This document shows positions 1-7,408 of a stretch of DNA of 13,307 nt, in pieces. The first letter of the stretch is position 1; every line of letters begins with the position of its first letter. The stretch is taken from NCBI GenBank assembly GCA_964650465.1, contig CAZYTA010000060.1, positions 1 to 13,307 of the forward strand, given 5' to 3'. Made by a program: the position numbers and the translations under genes. The notes under the pieces were generated by a model. It saw only the letters and a program-made list of their open reading frames with translations, did no database searches and had not been told where the DNA came from. Source of the stretch: RGIG6353 sp964650465. Lineage in GTDB: Bacteria > Bacillota > Clostridia > Oscillospirales > SIG627.

Positions 1-34
1 TTATATCACGTATTTTTTATCTTTGCAACTTTTT

Positions 35-60
35 ATGCAATTTCCTAGTAAACAAAAAAG
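35..60 (+). repeat. Short dispersed repeat, copy 1
   Basis: A 26-base block starting ATGCAATTTC and continuing CTAGTAAAC then A6-G recurs in inverted orientation at 3874-3900, with one substitution and one inserted base. Here it runs directly into the hairpin at 55-79. It lies just beyond the end of the leftward operon and encodes nothing obvious. A match this long within 4 kb is very unlikely by chance, so this is probably a genome-dispersed element, but its family is unknown to me. Confidence 0.6.
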
Positions 61-79
61 CGGCGAGTCGCCGCTTTTT
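55..79 (-). terminator. Rho-independent terminator of the leftward operon
   Basis: A perfect 11-bp stem (AAAAAGCGGCG at 55-65 with CGCCGCTTTTT at 69-79) encloses the loop AGT at 66-68. Read on the minus strand, the GC core is followed by a run of six T, so this is a strong intrinsic terminator 22 bases past the stop codon of the ThuA-like gene. The A and T tracts on both sides make it bidirectional in principle, so it could also end a rightward transcript from outside the window. Confidence 0.9.
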
Positions 80-100
80 CTGTTATATAGACTCTTTAAC

Positions 101-811
101 TTATCTCTTTTCCCAGAAGCCGAGAGTGTAGGGAGTGGCTGTTTTGGGGGTATAACACCAATGTGCCGCATTGCGGAGTATTGTTCCCACAACAGGCATA
201 TGATATATGGGATATGTTTCGTGACCGGGTTGGAAATAGAAAATCTTACCGAGTCCTCTGTGATATGTGATACCGCTTCTGAAAACCTCGCCGCCGGAGA
301 AATTACCGATAAATATAACATCCTCGGGTGTGGGAATGTCAAAACGCTCGCCGTAGGTCTCTTCGTGAGGAATATCAAAATATTCGGGCACGCCGTAAGC
401 AATGGGATGATAGGGTTCAATCGACCATATTCTTTCTTTGTCCTCGGTCTCACGCCATTTAAGGTTGCAAGACATACCCATCAGCTTCTTGAAGGGCTTT
501 GAAAAATGTCCCGAATGAACAGGGATAAAGCCCATGCCGTCATAGACTCTCTGACAAACCTTCTCTACAATTGCATCTGGCACCTCATGATGTTTTACAT
601 GCCCCCACCAGAAAAGAACATCGGTGTTATCGAGAATTTCATCCGTCAATGTTTCGTTGATATCATCAAGGGTAGCATACCTCACGCAAAATTCGGGGTC
701 TGCCGACAGCAGGTCACCTATTGCCTTATGTATACCGTTGGGATAGATAGAGGCAACCTTTTCGTTCACCTTTTCATGATAAAACTCATTGTACACAGTA
801 ACGTTAATCAT
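101..811 (-). CDS. ThuA-like domain protein (trehalose-utilization family)
   Basis: This 236-residue protein has the motifs of the ThuA-like family, a class I glutamine-amidotransferase-like fold: WWGH at 68-71 followed by two more His, VHSGH at 98-102, HPI at 135-137, PHEETYGE at about 148-155, and FQPGHETYP at 193-201. The usual amidotransferase Cys nucleophile is not apparent, as expected for the family. The length is typical and no signal peptide or membrane segment is visible, so it should be cytoplasmic. Characterized members sit in disaccharide utilization operons and act on oxidized (3-keto) sugars, but their exact chemistry is poorly defined. The start is supported by AAAAGGAG about 6 bases upstream. 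It is the last gene of the leftward operon, 13 bases after the flavin reductase-like gene and just before the terminator. The family is clear; the substrate is unknown. Confidence 0.88.
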   Translation of the reverse strand: MINVTVYNEFYHEKVNEKVASIYPNGIHKAIGDLLSADPEFCVRYATLDDINETLTDEILDNTDVLFWWGHVKHHEVPDAIVEKVCQRVYDGMGFIPVHSGHFSKPFKKLMGMSCNLKWRETEDKERIWSIEPYHPIAYGVPEYFDIPHEETYGERFDIPTPEDVIFIGNFSGGEVFRSGITYHRGLGKIFYFQPGHETYPIYHMPVVGTILRNAAHWCYTPKTATPYTLGFWEKR

Positions 812-824
812 TTTTCTTCTCCTT

Positions 825-1283
825 TTATTTTACGTCTGTTATTTCATAAACATAGACCCTGTGATAGTCATTATCGTAGTTTGAATCAAGAGACGGGTCA
901 ATAAACTTTTCGGGGTCAATATCTGTATAATACAGCTTCTTGCCAACCAGTGTAAGACTTGCGCTGTCAAAGGTGAGTATGCCGTTTTCCACCTTATGAC
1001 TCAGTTTCTCCAGCTTGTTTTCGTCACGTCCGCTGACTCTTCCGAAATACGAAAGGGTCTTTTTGTATTCCTCGGGAAAGAACGAAAGGGTGGCAATGTC
1101 GGTTTTTTCGGCAAGGGTATATGTAAATCTTGTGGGACGGATAAACACTGTAAAAATAGGCTTGTTCCACAGGACACCTGCCTCTCCCCAGCTGACCGTC
1201 ATGGCATTGCTCTCGCCCTCTGCCGACACACCGTACAGCGCCCATTCGTCGCCAATCTTTTTGAACGGATTAAAATCTATCAT
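825..1283 (-). CDS. Flavin reductase-like (FMN-binding split-barrel) protein
   Basis: This is a 152-residue protein of the flavin reductase-like, FMN-binding split-barrel family. The diagnostic stretch is NAMTVSWGEAG at 26-36, followed by a buried strand and the IRPTRFTY segment (48-55), where these proteins contact FMN. GRVSGRD at 81-87 is also typical. Members bind FMN and pass electrons from NAD(P)H or another protein; many small clostridial versions have no assigned partner. ATG at 1283 is chosen because GGAGG lies 7 bases upstream. A TTG three bases further out would be less well placed. It lies 31 bases after the pyridoxamine kinase-like gene and 13 bases before the ThuA-like gene, so it is almost surely co-transcribed with both. 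The redox partner and substrate cannot be told from sequence. Confidence 0.87.
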   Translation of the reverse strand: MIDFNPFKKIGDEWALYGVSAEGESNAMTVSWGEAGVLWNKPIFTVFIRPTRFTYTLAEKTDIATLSFFPEEYKKTLSYFGRVSGRDENKLEKLSHKVENGILTFDSASLTLVGKKLYYTDIDPEKFIDPSLDSNYDNDYHRVYVYEITDVK

Positions 1284-1314
1284 CAAAACACCTCCTTTTT
1301 AGAAGTCTATTCAC

Positions 1315-2148
1315 TTATTTTTCAAATAATTCATGCAATTTTGCCTCCAACAGCACGCCTTCCCTTTCGGGATAGTCAAACTGCACCGAATATTCCATAA
1401 CGCTTCTGACAAAAGCAGAGGAGCTGTTTATTGAAGCCTCAAGACTTTTACCCTGCAACAGTCTGCCGAGAAGCACAGAGGCAAAAATATCACCTGTGCC
1501 GGGGTATTGCTTGCCCACTCTTTTATTTGAGGTAAAGCCTACGGTTATACCGCCGTCCTCCGAAAAGGCACAGTTTACGCTTCGGTCTCCCTCAATGCCT
1601 GTAACAACCGCCTTGCCGTTTGTTATTTTGCACAGCCCTCTCACCATTTTTTCCACATCTTCTCTTGTGTACTCGGTTTTCGGCTCATCACCGATAAGGA
1701 AGCAGGCTTCGGTTACGTTGGGGGTAATTATATGAGCGTTCTTCACAAGGCGCTTCATGCCGTGCATCATCTCTTGATTATATGTAGAGTAAAGCTCACC
1801 GTCCTCGCCCATTACAGGGTCTACAAGGACAGTCATTGTGTCCTTTACTCTGTTTATCATATATTCCACCTGCTCTATCTGCTCTTCATTTCCGAGAAAG
1901 CCGCTGTAAAAAGCGTGAAAATCACTGCCAAGAGACATAAAGTGGTCAAAATACCGAACAACATCCTCTGTCAGGTCACGGAAGGTAAAGCCTGTATAAC
2001 CGCCTGTATGGGTGGAAAGCACTGCTGTAGGCAGCGGGCACACCTGAACGCCCAGTGCGGAAAGAGTTGGAATTATTACCGAAAACGAGCATCTTCCGAA
2101 GCCCGACAGGTCATGCACCGCTATAACTTTTTTTACCGGATTTTTCAT
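1315..2148 (-). CDS. Pyridoxamine/pyridoxal kinase-like protein (PdxY/PfkB superfamily)
   Basis: This 277-residue ribokinase-fold enzyme most resembles pyridoxamine/pyridoxal kinases, which phosphorylate B6 vitamers with ATP during PLP salvage. Visible motifs are HDLSGFGRCS at 12-21, the substrate-side segment LPTAVLSTHTGGY at 39-51, DPVMGEDGELY at 110-120, ITPNVTEA at 141-148 and the anion-hole/catalytic GTGD at 217-220, in which Asp220 would be the catalytic base. Length and motif order are normal for the family. The start codon overlaps the stop of the upstream permease gene in an ATGA (2145-2148). No strong Shine-Dalgarno precedes it, so translation is probably coupled to the permease. 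The HMP/HMP-P kinase ThiD is a related alternative, but the HDLSGFGRCS and LSTHTGGY segments fit the PdxY-like group better. Confidence 0.85.
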   Translation of the reverse strand: MKNPVKKVIAVHDLSGFGRCSFSVIIPTLSALGVQVCPLPTAVLSTHTGGYTGFTFRDLTEDVVRYFDHFMSLGSDFHAFYSGFLGNEEQIEQVEYMINRVKDTMTVLVDPVMGEDGELYSTYNQEMMHGMKRLVKNAHIITPNVTEACFLIGDEPKTEYTREDVEKMVRGLCKITNGKAVVTGIEGDRSVNCAFSEDGGITVGFTSNKRVGKQYPGTGDIFASVLLGRLLQGKSLEASINSSSAFVRSVMEYSVQFDYPEREGVLLEAKLHELFEK

Positions 2149-3008
2149 AATAACGCACCAAAATTAACTAAATCAAGAATCAGTCCGAAAACAATTCCAA
2201 TAAACCACATTGCAAGCACAATACAAATGTTTTCCTTCTGGCTTTTGTTTGTTCTGAACAGCACCAATGTGCCTATACCCGCACCTGTGAGAAGTCCTGA
2301 TATCATTGCACCTGCAGATATTACGCCCTCAAGCCACAGCTCTGTAATCACCACCGATGCAGCACAATTGGGAATAAGTCCCACTGTTGCCGCTACGATA
2401 TTTGACACTACGGGAATGCCCGACATAATACCTGCGATTACATCCTCGCCTACCAATCCGATAATGGCTTCAAGTATAAATCCGACAGCAAACACAAAGA
2501 AGAACACGCTAAAAGAATGGTGAATTGCCGAGCGGAAAACGCCATTTTCGCAGTGACAGCCCTCTTCCTCGCAAAGATTTCCTATTTTTACATCATCCTT
2601 TTTGCAAAGCAGTAAATCTACGGCAAAGCCTGCAAGTGCACCTATAATCACCTTTGTGCCAAGAACCTTTAGCAAAGTCAGGGCATGGACCTGATTTGAT
2701 ATCATAACAGGTATCATTTCGTCCGAGGTAGACAGGAAGATTGCAAATAGAGTACCAAGAGTGATAACTCTGCCTGAATAGAGGCTTGCGCCCGATGCGG
2801 AAAAGCCGCACTGAGGTACTGCTCCAAGCAAAGCACCCGCAAGAGGACCTACCTTTCCCGAGCGTGAAATTATTGCTGTTGCCTTATCCCCTGCCGTATG
2901 CTCCATAAGCTCCATTATGAAGTATGTAAGAAAGAGGAAGGGCAAAAGCTTCAATGCATCCAGTATTGAATGCTCAAGTGCATGAAGTAAAATGTGTAAT
3001 ATATGCAT
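2145..3008 (-). CDS. Putative heavy-metal (manganese/arsenic-type) exporter, ten-TM family
   Basis: This is a 287-residue polytopic membrane protein of the family annotated as putative manganese transporter or arsenic efflux protein (ArsP_2-type, 'ten-TM heavy-metal exporter'). It has a two-half architecture: GAVPQCGFS at 62-70 is mirrored by GLIPNCAAS at 210-218, each inside a hydrophobic segment, which suggests an internal repeat with paired Pro-x-Cys membrane motifs. STSDEMIP (93-100) is also conserved in the family. The halves are joined by a hydrophilic loop with C135, C146, C151, H152 and C153, a likely metal-binding cluster. The N-terminus is also His-rich (H2, H5, H9, H13). AAAGGAA precedes ATG by about 6 bases. 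It starts 3 bases after folD stops and overlaps the kinase gene by 4 bases. Transport direction and metal are inference from the family. No manganese riboswitch is seen upstream. Confidence 0.82.
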   Translation of the reverse strand: MHILHILLHALEHSILDALKLLPFLFLTYFIMELMEHTAGDKATAIISRSGKVGPLAGALLGAVPQCGFSASGASLYSGRVITLGTLFAIFLSTSDEMIPVMISNQVHALTLLKVLGTKVIIGALAGFAVDLLLCKKDDVKIGNLCEEEGCHCENGVFRSAIHHSFSVFFFVFAVGFILEAIIGLVGEDVIAGIMSGIPVVSNIVAATVGLIPNCAASVVITELWLEGVISAGAMISGLLTGAGIGTLVLFRTNKSQKENICIVLAMWFIGIVFGLILDLVNFGALL

Positions 3009-3011
3009 TTA

Positions 3012-3863
3012 TTATTCCTTTATGTGTCTCTTATACGCAGTAAGAGTATTTTTCAAAAGCTCTGTTATGGTCATAGGTCCTACGCCGCCGGGAACGGGTG
3101 TAATATAAGATGCTTTTTCTTTAACGGTTTCAAAATCAACATCTCCGCAGAGCTTGCCGTTTTCATCTCTGTTCATTCCCACATCTATAACAACGGCACC
3201 CTCCTTTACCATATCGGCGGTAACAAATTTTGCTCTGCCGATAGCCACTACAAGAATATCCGCACCTCTTGTTACCTCGGCAAGATTCTGTGTTTTGGAG
3301 TGAGCCACAGTAACTGTAGCGTTAGCCTGTAAAAGCAAAAGCGCCTGAGGCTTGCCTACTATATTGCTTCGTCCGATTACCACTGCACTCTTGCCGGACG
3401 GGTCGATTCCGTAGGCATCAAGAAGCTCCATGACACCTGCGGGTGTACAGGGAAGGAAATCGTAATCGCCGACGGTGATTCTGCCCACATTATGATAAGA
3501 GAATGCGTCAACATCCTTTGATGGGTCTATTGCCTCAATTACCTTTTTGTCATCAAGATGCTTTGGCAGAGGAAGCTGTACAAGTATGCCGTCAATCTCG
3601 CTGTCACAGTTAAGCTCCTTCACAAGAGCGATAAGCTCTGCCTCGGTGGTTTCTGCGGGAAGGGCGTATTCACGGGAAACAAAGCCCACCTCCTCACAGC
3701 CCAGCTTCTTATTTCTCACGTAAACATGTGATGCAGGGTCGTCTCCTACAATTATAACAGCAAGCCCCGGGTGTCTTACACCTTCGGGTATCATATCGAC
3801 CTCTGCTCTTATTTTTTCTCTTACATTTTTGGAAGTAAGTTTACCGTCAAGTATTACTGTCAT
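3012..3863 (-). CDS. folD: Bifunctional methylenetetrahydrofolate dehydrogenase/cyclohydrolase FolD
   Basis: FolD is a 283-residue cytoplasmic enzyme that interconverts 5,10-methylene-THF and 10-formyl-THF, feeding purine and formyl-Met-tRNA synthesis. The length is standard. The catalytic segment SHVYVRNKK at 45-53 carries the Tyr48/Lys52 pair. GILVQLPLP at 92-100, KDVDA at 116-120, the Rossmann nucleotide motif GRSNIVGKP at 164-172 and PGGVGPMT at 258-265 are all intact. The start has AAGGAG about 7 bases upstream. That Shine-Dalgarno abuts copy 2 of a short dispersed repeat at 3874-3900, so part of the folD 5' region appears to be repeat-derived. It follows lgt after an 81-base gap, the largest in the operon, and precedes the exporter gene by 3 bases. 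Confidence 0.97.
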   Translation of the reverse strand: MTVILDGKLTSKNVREKIRAEVDMIPEGVRHPGLAVIIVGDDPASHVYVRNKKLGCEEVGFVSREYALPAETTEAELIALVKELNCDSEIDGILVQLPLPKHLDDKKVIEAIDPSKDVDAFSYHNVGRITVGDYDFLPCTPAGVMELLDAYGIDPSGKSAVVIGRSNIVGKPQALLLLQANATVTVAHSKTQNLAEVTRGADILVVAIGRAKFVTADMVKEGAVVIDVGMNRDENGKLCGDVDFETVKEKASYITPVPGGVGPMTITELLKNTLTAYKRHIKE

Positions 3864-3944
3864 TTTGTTTCTCCTTTTTTCGTTTACTAAGAAATTGCAT
3901 TAAATCAGCCTCGCCGTTTTACCTTGTTTGTTTTTTTGCATAGG
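3864..3944 (-). other. lgt-folD intergenic gap
   Basis: This 81-base stretch is the only sizeable gap within the leftward operon. It contains the folD Shine-Dalgarno, copy 2 of the dispersed repeat (3874-3900) and A/T tracts. CTCGCC and GGCGAG blocks (inside the lgt end and near 3907-3914) could pair across about 35 bases, but no compact terminator hairpin with a T tract is present. No convincing promoter was found either. Read-through from lgt into folD is therefore the simplest reading. Confidence 0.45.
3874..3900 (-). repeat. Short dispersed repeat, copy 2
   Basis: Read on the minus strand, this 27-base block (ATGCAATTTC, then TTAGTAAACG, then A6-G) matches copy 1 at 35-60 except for one C/T change and one extra G. 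It ends against the folD Shine-Dalgarno. A second piece of the copy-1 region, AAAGCGGCGAGTCGC (57-71), recurs exactly about 70 bases away at 3970-3984 on the same strand, inside the 3' end of lgt. Confidence 0.6.
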
Positions 3945-4778
3945 CTACGATAGGCGAGCATTGTCAGCAGCGACTCGCCGCTTTATAGCATATATTATGC
4001 CAAAGATTAAAGCGCAGCCAAAGCCAACCAATGCCGAGACCTTCAAGCCGAATAATTCGAGGCTGTCTGTCCTGAGAAGCTCAATGAAGCCTCTGCCAAG
4101 CCCATACCACGCAAGGTAGAAGTACGCTATCTGACCGTCAAATTTCTTTTTCTTGGTGATAATGAAATGTACTATGAGGAAGCCCAGTAAATTCCACAGC
4201 GATTCATAAAGAAACGTGGGATGATAGTACACGGAATATTCGTCGCTGTAGGGCAGATTGTCATAATACGGAGCTATTCCCATACGCCACGGAAGGTTTG
4301 TAATGCCGCCATGCGCCTCGGCGTTAACGAAATTGCCCCATCTGCCTATCATCTGACCTATCATAACTGCAGGAGCAACACAATCAAGCACTTTGGGTAT
4401 TGGTTTTTTAATTACCTTGGCATAAATCACCGAAACTATTGCGCCGCCGATTATACCGCCGTATATTCCTATACCGCCTCTCCATATGGCAATGACATCA
4501 AGAAATGAATTATAGTTCGGTGTGGGGTCAAAAATTACGTAATACAGTCTTGCACAGAGAACAGAGACAGGTATGAGAAAAATAGCATAATTGAAAAACT
4601 CGTCCTCTGTAAAGCCTTCTTTTCTGAAGCGCCAATATGCATAAAGCACTGCTAACAGCATGCCTGTACATATTATCACGCCATACCACATTATGTCCCG
4701 TCCAAGCAGATTGAAGGCAACAGGGTCTACCTTGAAGGCTTCAATTCCCAGTCCGGGAAAGGAAATCCAATGTTTCAT
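3945..4778 (-). CDS. lgt: Prolipoprotein diacylglyceryl transferase Lgt
   Basis: Lgt is an integral membrane enzyme that moves diacylglycerol from phosphatidylglycerol to the lipobox Cys of prolipoproteins, the first step of lipoprotein maturation. This 277-residue copy has about seven hydrophobic segments and the family motifs: RGGIGIYGG at 100-108, the Lgt signature GRWGNFVNAEAHG at 145-157, HPTFLYES at 186-193 and GLGRGFIELLRTDS at 226-239. GGAG sits 6 bases before ATG. It follows the M16 peptidase gene by 11 bases. The last residues (KRRVAADNARLS) are unusual: their codons include a 15-base block identical to part of the operon terminator region, so the tail may be a repeat-derived extension after the last membrane helix. 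Confidence 0.97.
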   Translation of the reverse strand: MKHWISFPGLGIEAFKVDPVAFNLLGRDIMWYGVIICTGMLLAVLYAYWRFRKEGFTEDEFFNYAIFLIPVSVLCARLYYVIFDPTPNYNSFLDVIAIWRGGIGIYGGIIGGAIVSVIYAKVIKKPIPKVLDCVAPAVMIGQMIGRWGNFVNAEAHGGITNLPWRMGIAPYYDNLPYSDEYSVYYHPTFLYESLWNLLGFLIVHFIITKKKKFDGQIAYFYLAWYGLGRGFIELLRTDSLELFGLKVSALVGFGCALIFGIIYAIKRRVAADNARLS

Positions 4779-4789
4779 ATTTCACTCCG

Positions 4790-6100
4790 TTATAAGCTTT
4801 GGTCTGTTTCCTGCTCACATGGCTTTGCAACAGCCATAGACATCAGCTCTGTGTCATATGACTTTACAAGTCTTGCCTTGATATCGTCAACGGTAACGCC
4901 CGACAGCACCTCGGGAAGGTCGAGCATATCCGCACCCGACAAATAATAATCAAGGAAGCCCTCGGCAATATCCGAAGTGGAGTTCCATGCCTGAACAGAA
5001 GCGGAATAAAGCACTCTCTTTGCCCTCTCAAAGGCTTCACTGTCTATGAGACGCACGCCCTTTCGCCAGAGGTCAAGCTCATTCTTTATTCTTTCAAAAA
5101 CCGTCTCGGGCTCACGGCTTTCGCCGCTTGCGATAAAGAAAGCCCAGGTTTTTGAAGAGTAATAGGCTGTTCCGAATTTCTGATTTATCAAGCCCTCGGA
5201 ATACAGCTTGTTGTAAAACTCGGAGGATTTGCCGAAAACAAGCTCGGCAATTATCATATGCTCAAACTCCCGCTTGATATATGCCCTGCCGTCACAGTCA
5301 ATATCGGTGTCCTTAAGACCGATATTGAACACGGGGTATGCAACGGGAAAAGCTTTTTCGCAGTACTTACGTGCTACCTCTCTCGGCTCGTCGGCTGTCT
5401 TTTTTTCAATAGTAATATCTGCGCTCTGCTTCAGCGCTCTGTCCATTACAGCTTCAACACCCTCTGCCGTAACATTTCCGCACACTATGAGAACCATATT
5501 GTTAAGGTTATAAAATGTGTTATAGCAATCATAAAGTATTTCGGGAGTTATCTTGTGAATGGACTCAACAGTACCGCCCACGGGAATGTTGACGGTGTTT
5601 TTCTGATAAAGTCCTCGGAGAAGCTCCTGATACATCCATCGGTAGGGGTTGTCCTCATACATTCTCAGCTCCTGCTCGATTATGCCCATTTCCTTCTCGA
5701 CATTTTCCTTTGAAAAATATGGATGTGTTACAAAATCAAGAAGAACCTCGAGAGCTTCGTAATAATTCTCGGTTGCCGAGAAAAGATAGGAGGTAACCTC
5801 ATTGGAGGTATATGCGTTTGCCGAAGCCCCCAATGCAGTAAATCGAGAAAAGGTGTCTGTGCCGTCATCGCTCTCAAAAAGCTTGTGCTCCAAAAAGTGA
5901 GCTATGCCGTCGGGCACCGTAATATAGCTGTCATCTCTGTTTGTCTTAAAGGTGTTATCCATAGAGCCGTAGCGTGTGGCAAAGGTGGCATAAAGAGTCA
6001 TCTGGTCCTTGGGGATAATTATTACCTCAAGTCCGCTTTTGTGCACACCCTTATAGTACAGCTCATTCAAAAGCTCGTTGTTGTGTTTTGTGAAATTCAT
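4790..6100 (-). CDS. Catalytic M16 (insulinase/pitrilysin) family zinc peptidase, YmfH-like
   Basis: This 436-residue protein is an M16 metallopeptidase. The inverted zinc motif HFLEH is at 68-72 (His68 and His72 bind zinc, Glu71 is catalytic). The distal acidic ligand segment EKEMGIIEQEL is at about 135-145, with Glu144 the probable third ligand. The length fits the small bacterial two-chain type related to YmfH, and no signal peptide is visible. I chose ATG at 6100 because GGAG lies 5 bases upstream and the gene then starts 10 bases after the stop of its partner. An in-frame start 33 bases further out would overlap the partner and lacks such a site. The neighbouring gene upstream encodes a homologue without the zinc motif, so the two probably form a heterodimer. 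The substrate is unknown; peptide turnover or peptide-signal processing is possible. Confidence 0.92.
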   Translation of the reverse strand: MNFTKHNNELLNELYYKGVHKSGLEVIIIPKDQMTLYATFATRYGSMDNTFKTNRDDSYITVPDGIAHFLEHKLFESDDGTDTFSRFTALGASANAYTSNEVTSYLFSATENYYEALEVLLDFVTHPYFSKENVEKEMGIIEQELRMYEDNPYRWMYQELLRGLYQKNTVNIPVGGTVESIHKITPEILYDCYNTFYNLNNMVLIVCGNVTAEGVEAVMDRALKQSADITIEKKTADEPREVARKYCEKAFPVAYPVFNIGLKDTDIDCDGRAYIKREFEHMIIAELVFGKSSEFYNKLYSEGLINQKFGTAYYSSKTWAFFIASGESREPETVFERIKNELDLWRKGVRLIDSEAFERAKRVLYSASVQAWNSTSDIAEGFLDYYLSGADMLDLPEVLSGVTVDDIKARLVKSYDTELMSMAVAKPCEQETDQSL

Positions 6101-6110
6101 ACTTACTCCA

Positions 6111-7406
6111 TTATACAGAGGCTTTGTCCTCATTTTCGGTTTTGGTAAGGAAATACACTGTGTCCTTTTCTATCTGCTTTGATGCCCATACAACATCGTC
6201 AACGGTAAGCAGGGATATCTGCTGCGCATCTGTAAAAGGGTCACGGGGAATATCGCTTTCCAGTCTCATATGGAACCAGGCAGGAAGAAGGGATGGATTA
6301 TCCTGAATCTCCTTCATTCTGTTGATATATGCCTTCTTGGCGTCCTCTAACTCGTCCTCTGTAATTCTGCCCGCCCTAATGTTGTCAAGCTCCTCAAAAA
6401 AGGCATTCAGTGTTTTTTCCTTATTTTCGGGGTCAATGCCTGCATAAGCCATGAATATGCCCTTTATACCGTCAAGACTCGAATAGCAGGTGTAGCAAAG
6501 AGAAAGCTTTTCTCGGATGTTCATAAACATCTTGCTTGAAACATCTCCGCCAAGCACCATATTGAAAAGCACAAACTTAAGATAGTCGGGGCTTGAATAT
6601 GTTACAGGTGTTCTGTAGCCTATCCACAAATGAGCCTGTGCAATATCCAGCGCTTCAACCACATCTTTCCCTTTCACATCTGTGACAAGACGGGTCTTTA
6701 TCCCCTGTTTGCTCTTTCTTTCCACATTATCAAAATATCCTTTTACAAGACTTCTGACTCTGTCCTCTTTTTCGCTTCCCACAAAATATATATCACAGAC
6801 TGCGGTTTTAATCATGTTCTGTAAAAAGTCGAAAAGCTCTTTTGATGTAACAGCTTCCAGTACATCAATATCCCCCTCGCCGTTCACTGCATAAGCTTCA
6901 CCCTCGCACATTGCTTTTATAAAGCGTGTGCGTGAATATGAGCTCTTGTTATTTATCTGGGAGAGAATTGAATCGTGAAGATTTCTTTTTTCACTTTCAA
7001 AATACTCTTCTACAAAGCCGCCCTTTTCGGTCAAGGGATGAAGGAGAGTATCAAATAAAATTTTAAGCGCCTCCGAATAAATATCCTCGCCCTTGGGGGC
7101 ATATTGATTTTTCATTGTTGCAAGAGAAAGAGAAAACACCGTCTTTTCGCCCTCCTTAAAGGAAGAAAAGCTTATAGTGGAGGAATAGTTCATATCAAGC
7201 GCACAATTGAGAGACGCCATTGACGGATATCCCTTGCTTCCTCTCTTGAGCACCTTTGACACAAGGCTGGCTTTTGTGGCGTTTTCGGGTGTCAAAGGCA
7301 TTGAAAAATAAATATTGGTGTAGTTTGTTTTGTACTTTGAGTCCTCTATATAATAGAGTGTTACACCGTCGGCAAGCTGTGACGGTGATATCTGTGTTTT
7401 GGGCAT
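6111..7406 (-). CDS. Non-catalytic M16 family subunit, YmfF-like
   Basis: This 431-residue M16-fold protein resembles YmfF. It has the insulinase-type layout, with an N-terminal half followed by a C-terminal half carrying REKLSLCYTCYSS around residues 302-314, the region where active M16 dimers use an Arg and Tyr in the second subunit to help position substrate. In the place of the HxxEH zinc motif there is LVSKVLKRG (about 48-56), so it cannot bind catalytic zinc there. The best reading is the regulatory half of a two-subunit peptidase with the gene immediately downstream, comparable to mitochondrial processing peptidase alpha/beta. A short AGAGG precedes ATG by 5 bases, and the start is 2 bases after the preceding stop, so translation is probably coupled. 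No signal peptide is visible. Confidence 0.9.
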   Translation of the reverse strand: MPKTQISPSQLADGVTLYYIEDSKYKTNYTNIYFSMPLTPENATKASLVSKVLKRGSKGYPSMASLNCALDMNYSSTISFSSFKEGEKTVFSLSLATMKNQYAPKGEDIYSEALKILFDTLLHPLTEKGGFVEEYFESEKRNLHDSILSQINNKSSYSRTRFIKAMCEGEAYAVNGEGDIDVLEAVTSKELFDFLQNMIKTAVCDIYFVGSEKEDRVRSLVKGYFDNVERKSKQGIKTRLVTDVKGKDVVEALDIAQAHLWIGYRTPVTYSSPDYLKFVLFNMVLGGDVSSKMFMNIREKLSLCYTCYSSLDGIKGIFMAYAGIDPENKEKTLNAFFEELDNIRAGRITEDELEDAKKAYINRMKEIQDNPSLLPAWFHMRLESDIPRDPFTDAQQISLLTVDDVVWASKQIEKDTVYFLTKTENEDKASV

Positions 7407-7408
7407 AT

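Noticed and set aside
1..502. Open frames on both strands at the left edge (1-453 minus, 23-502 plus)
   Set aside because: They cross the terminator at 55-79 and overlap the ThuA-like gene, which explains this region.
1732..2523. 263-codon open frame on the plus strand
   Set aside because: Antisense to the kinase-like and permease genes, which have clear families and good starts; its translation shows no recognizable domain.
6101..6133. Upstream start for the catalytic M16 peptidase
   Set aside because: It would overlap the partner gene by 23 bases, whereas ATG at 6100 has GGAG 5 bases upstream.
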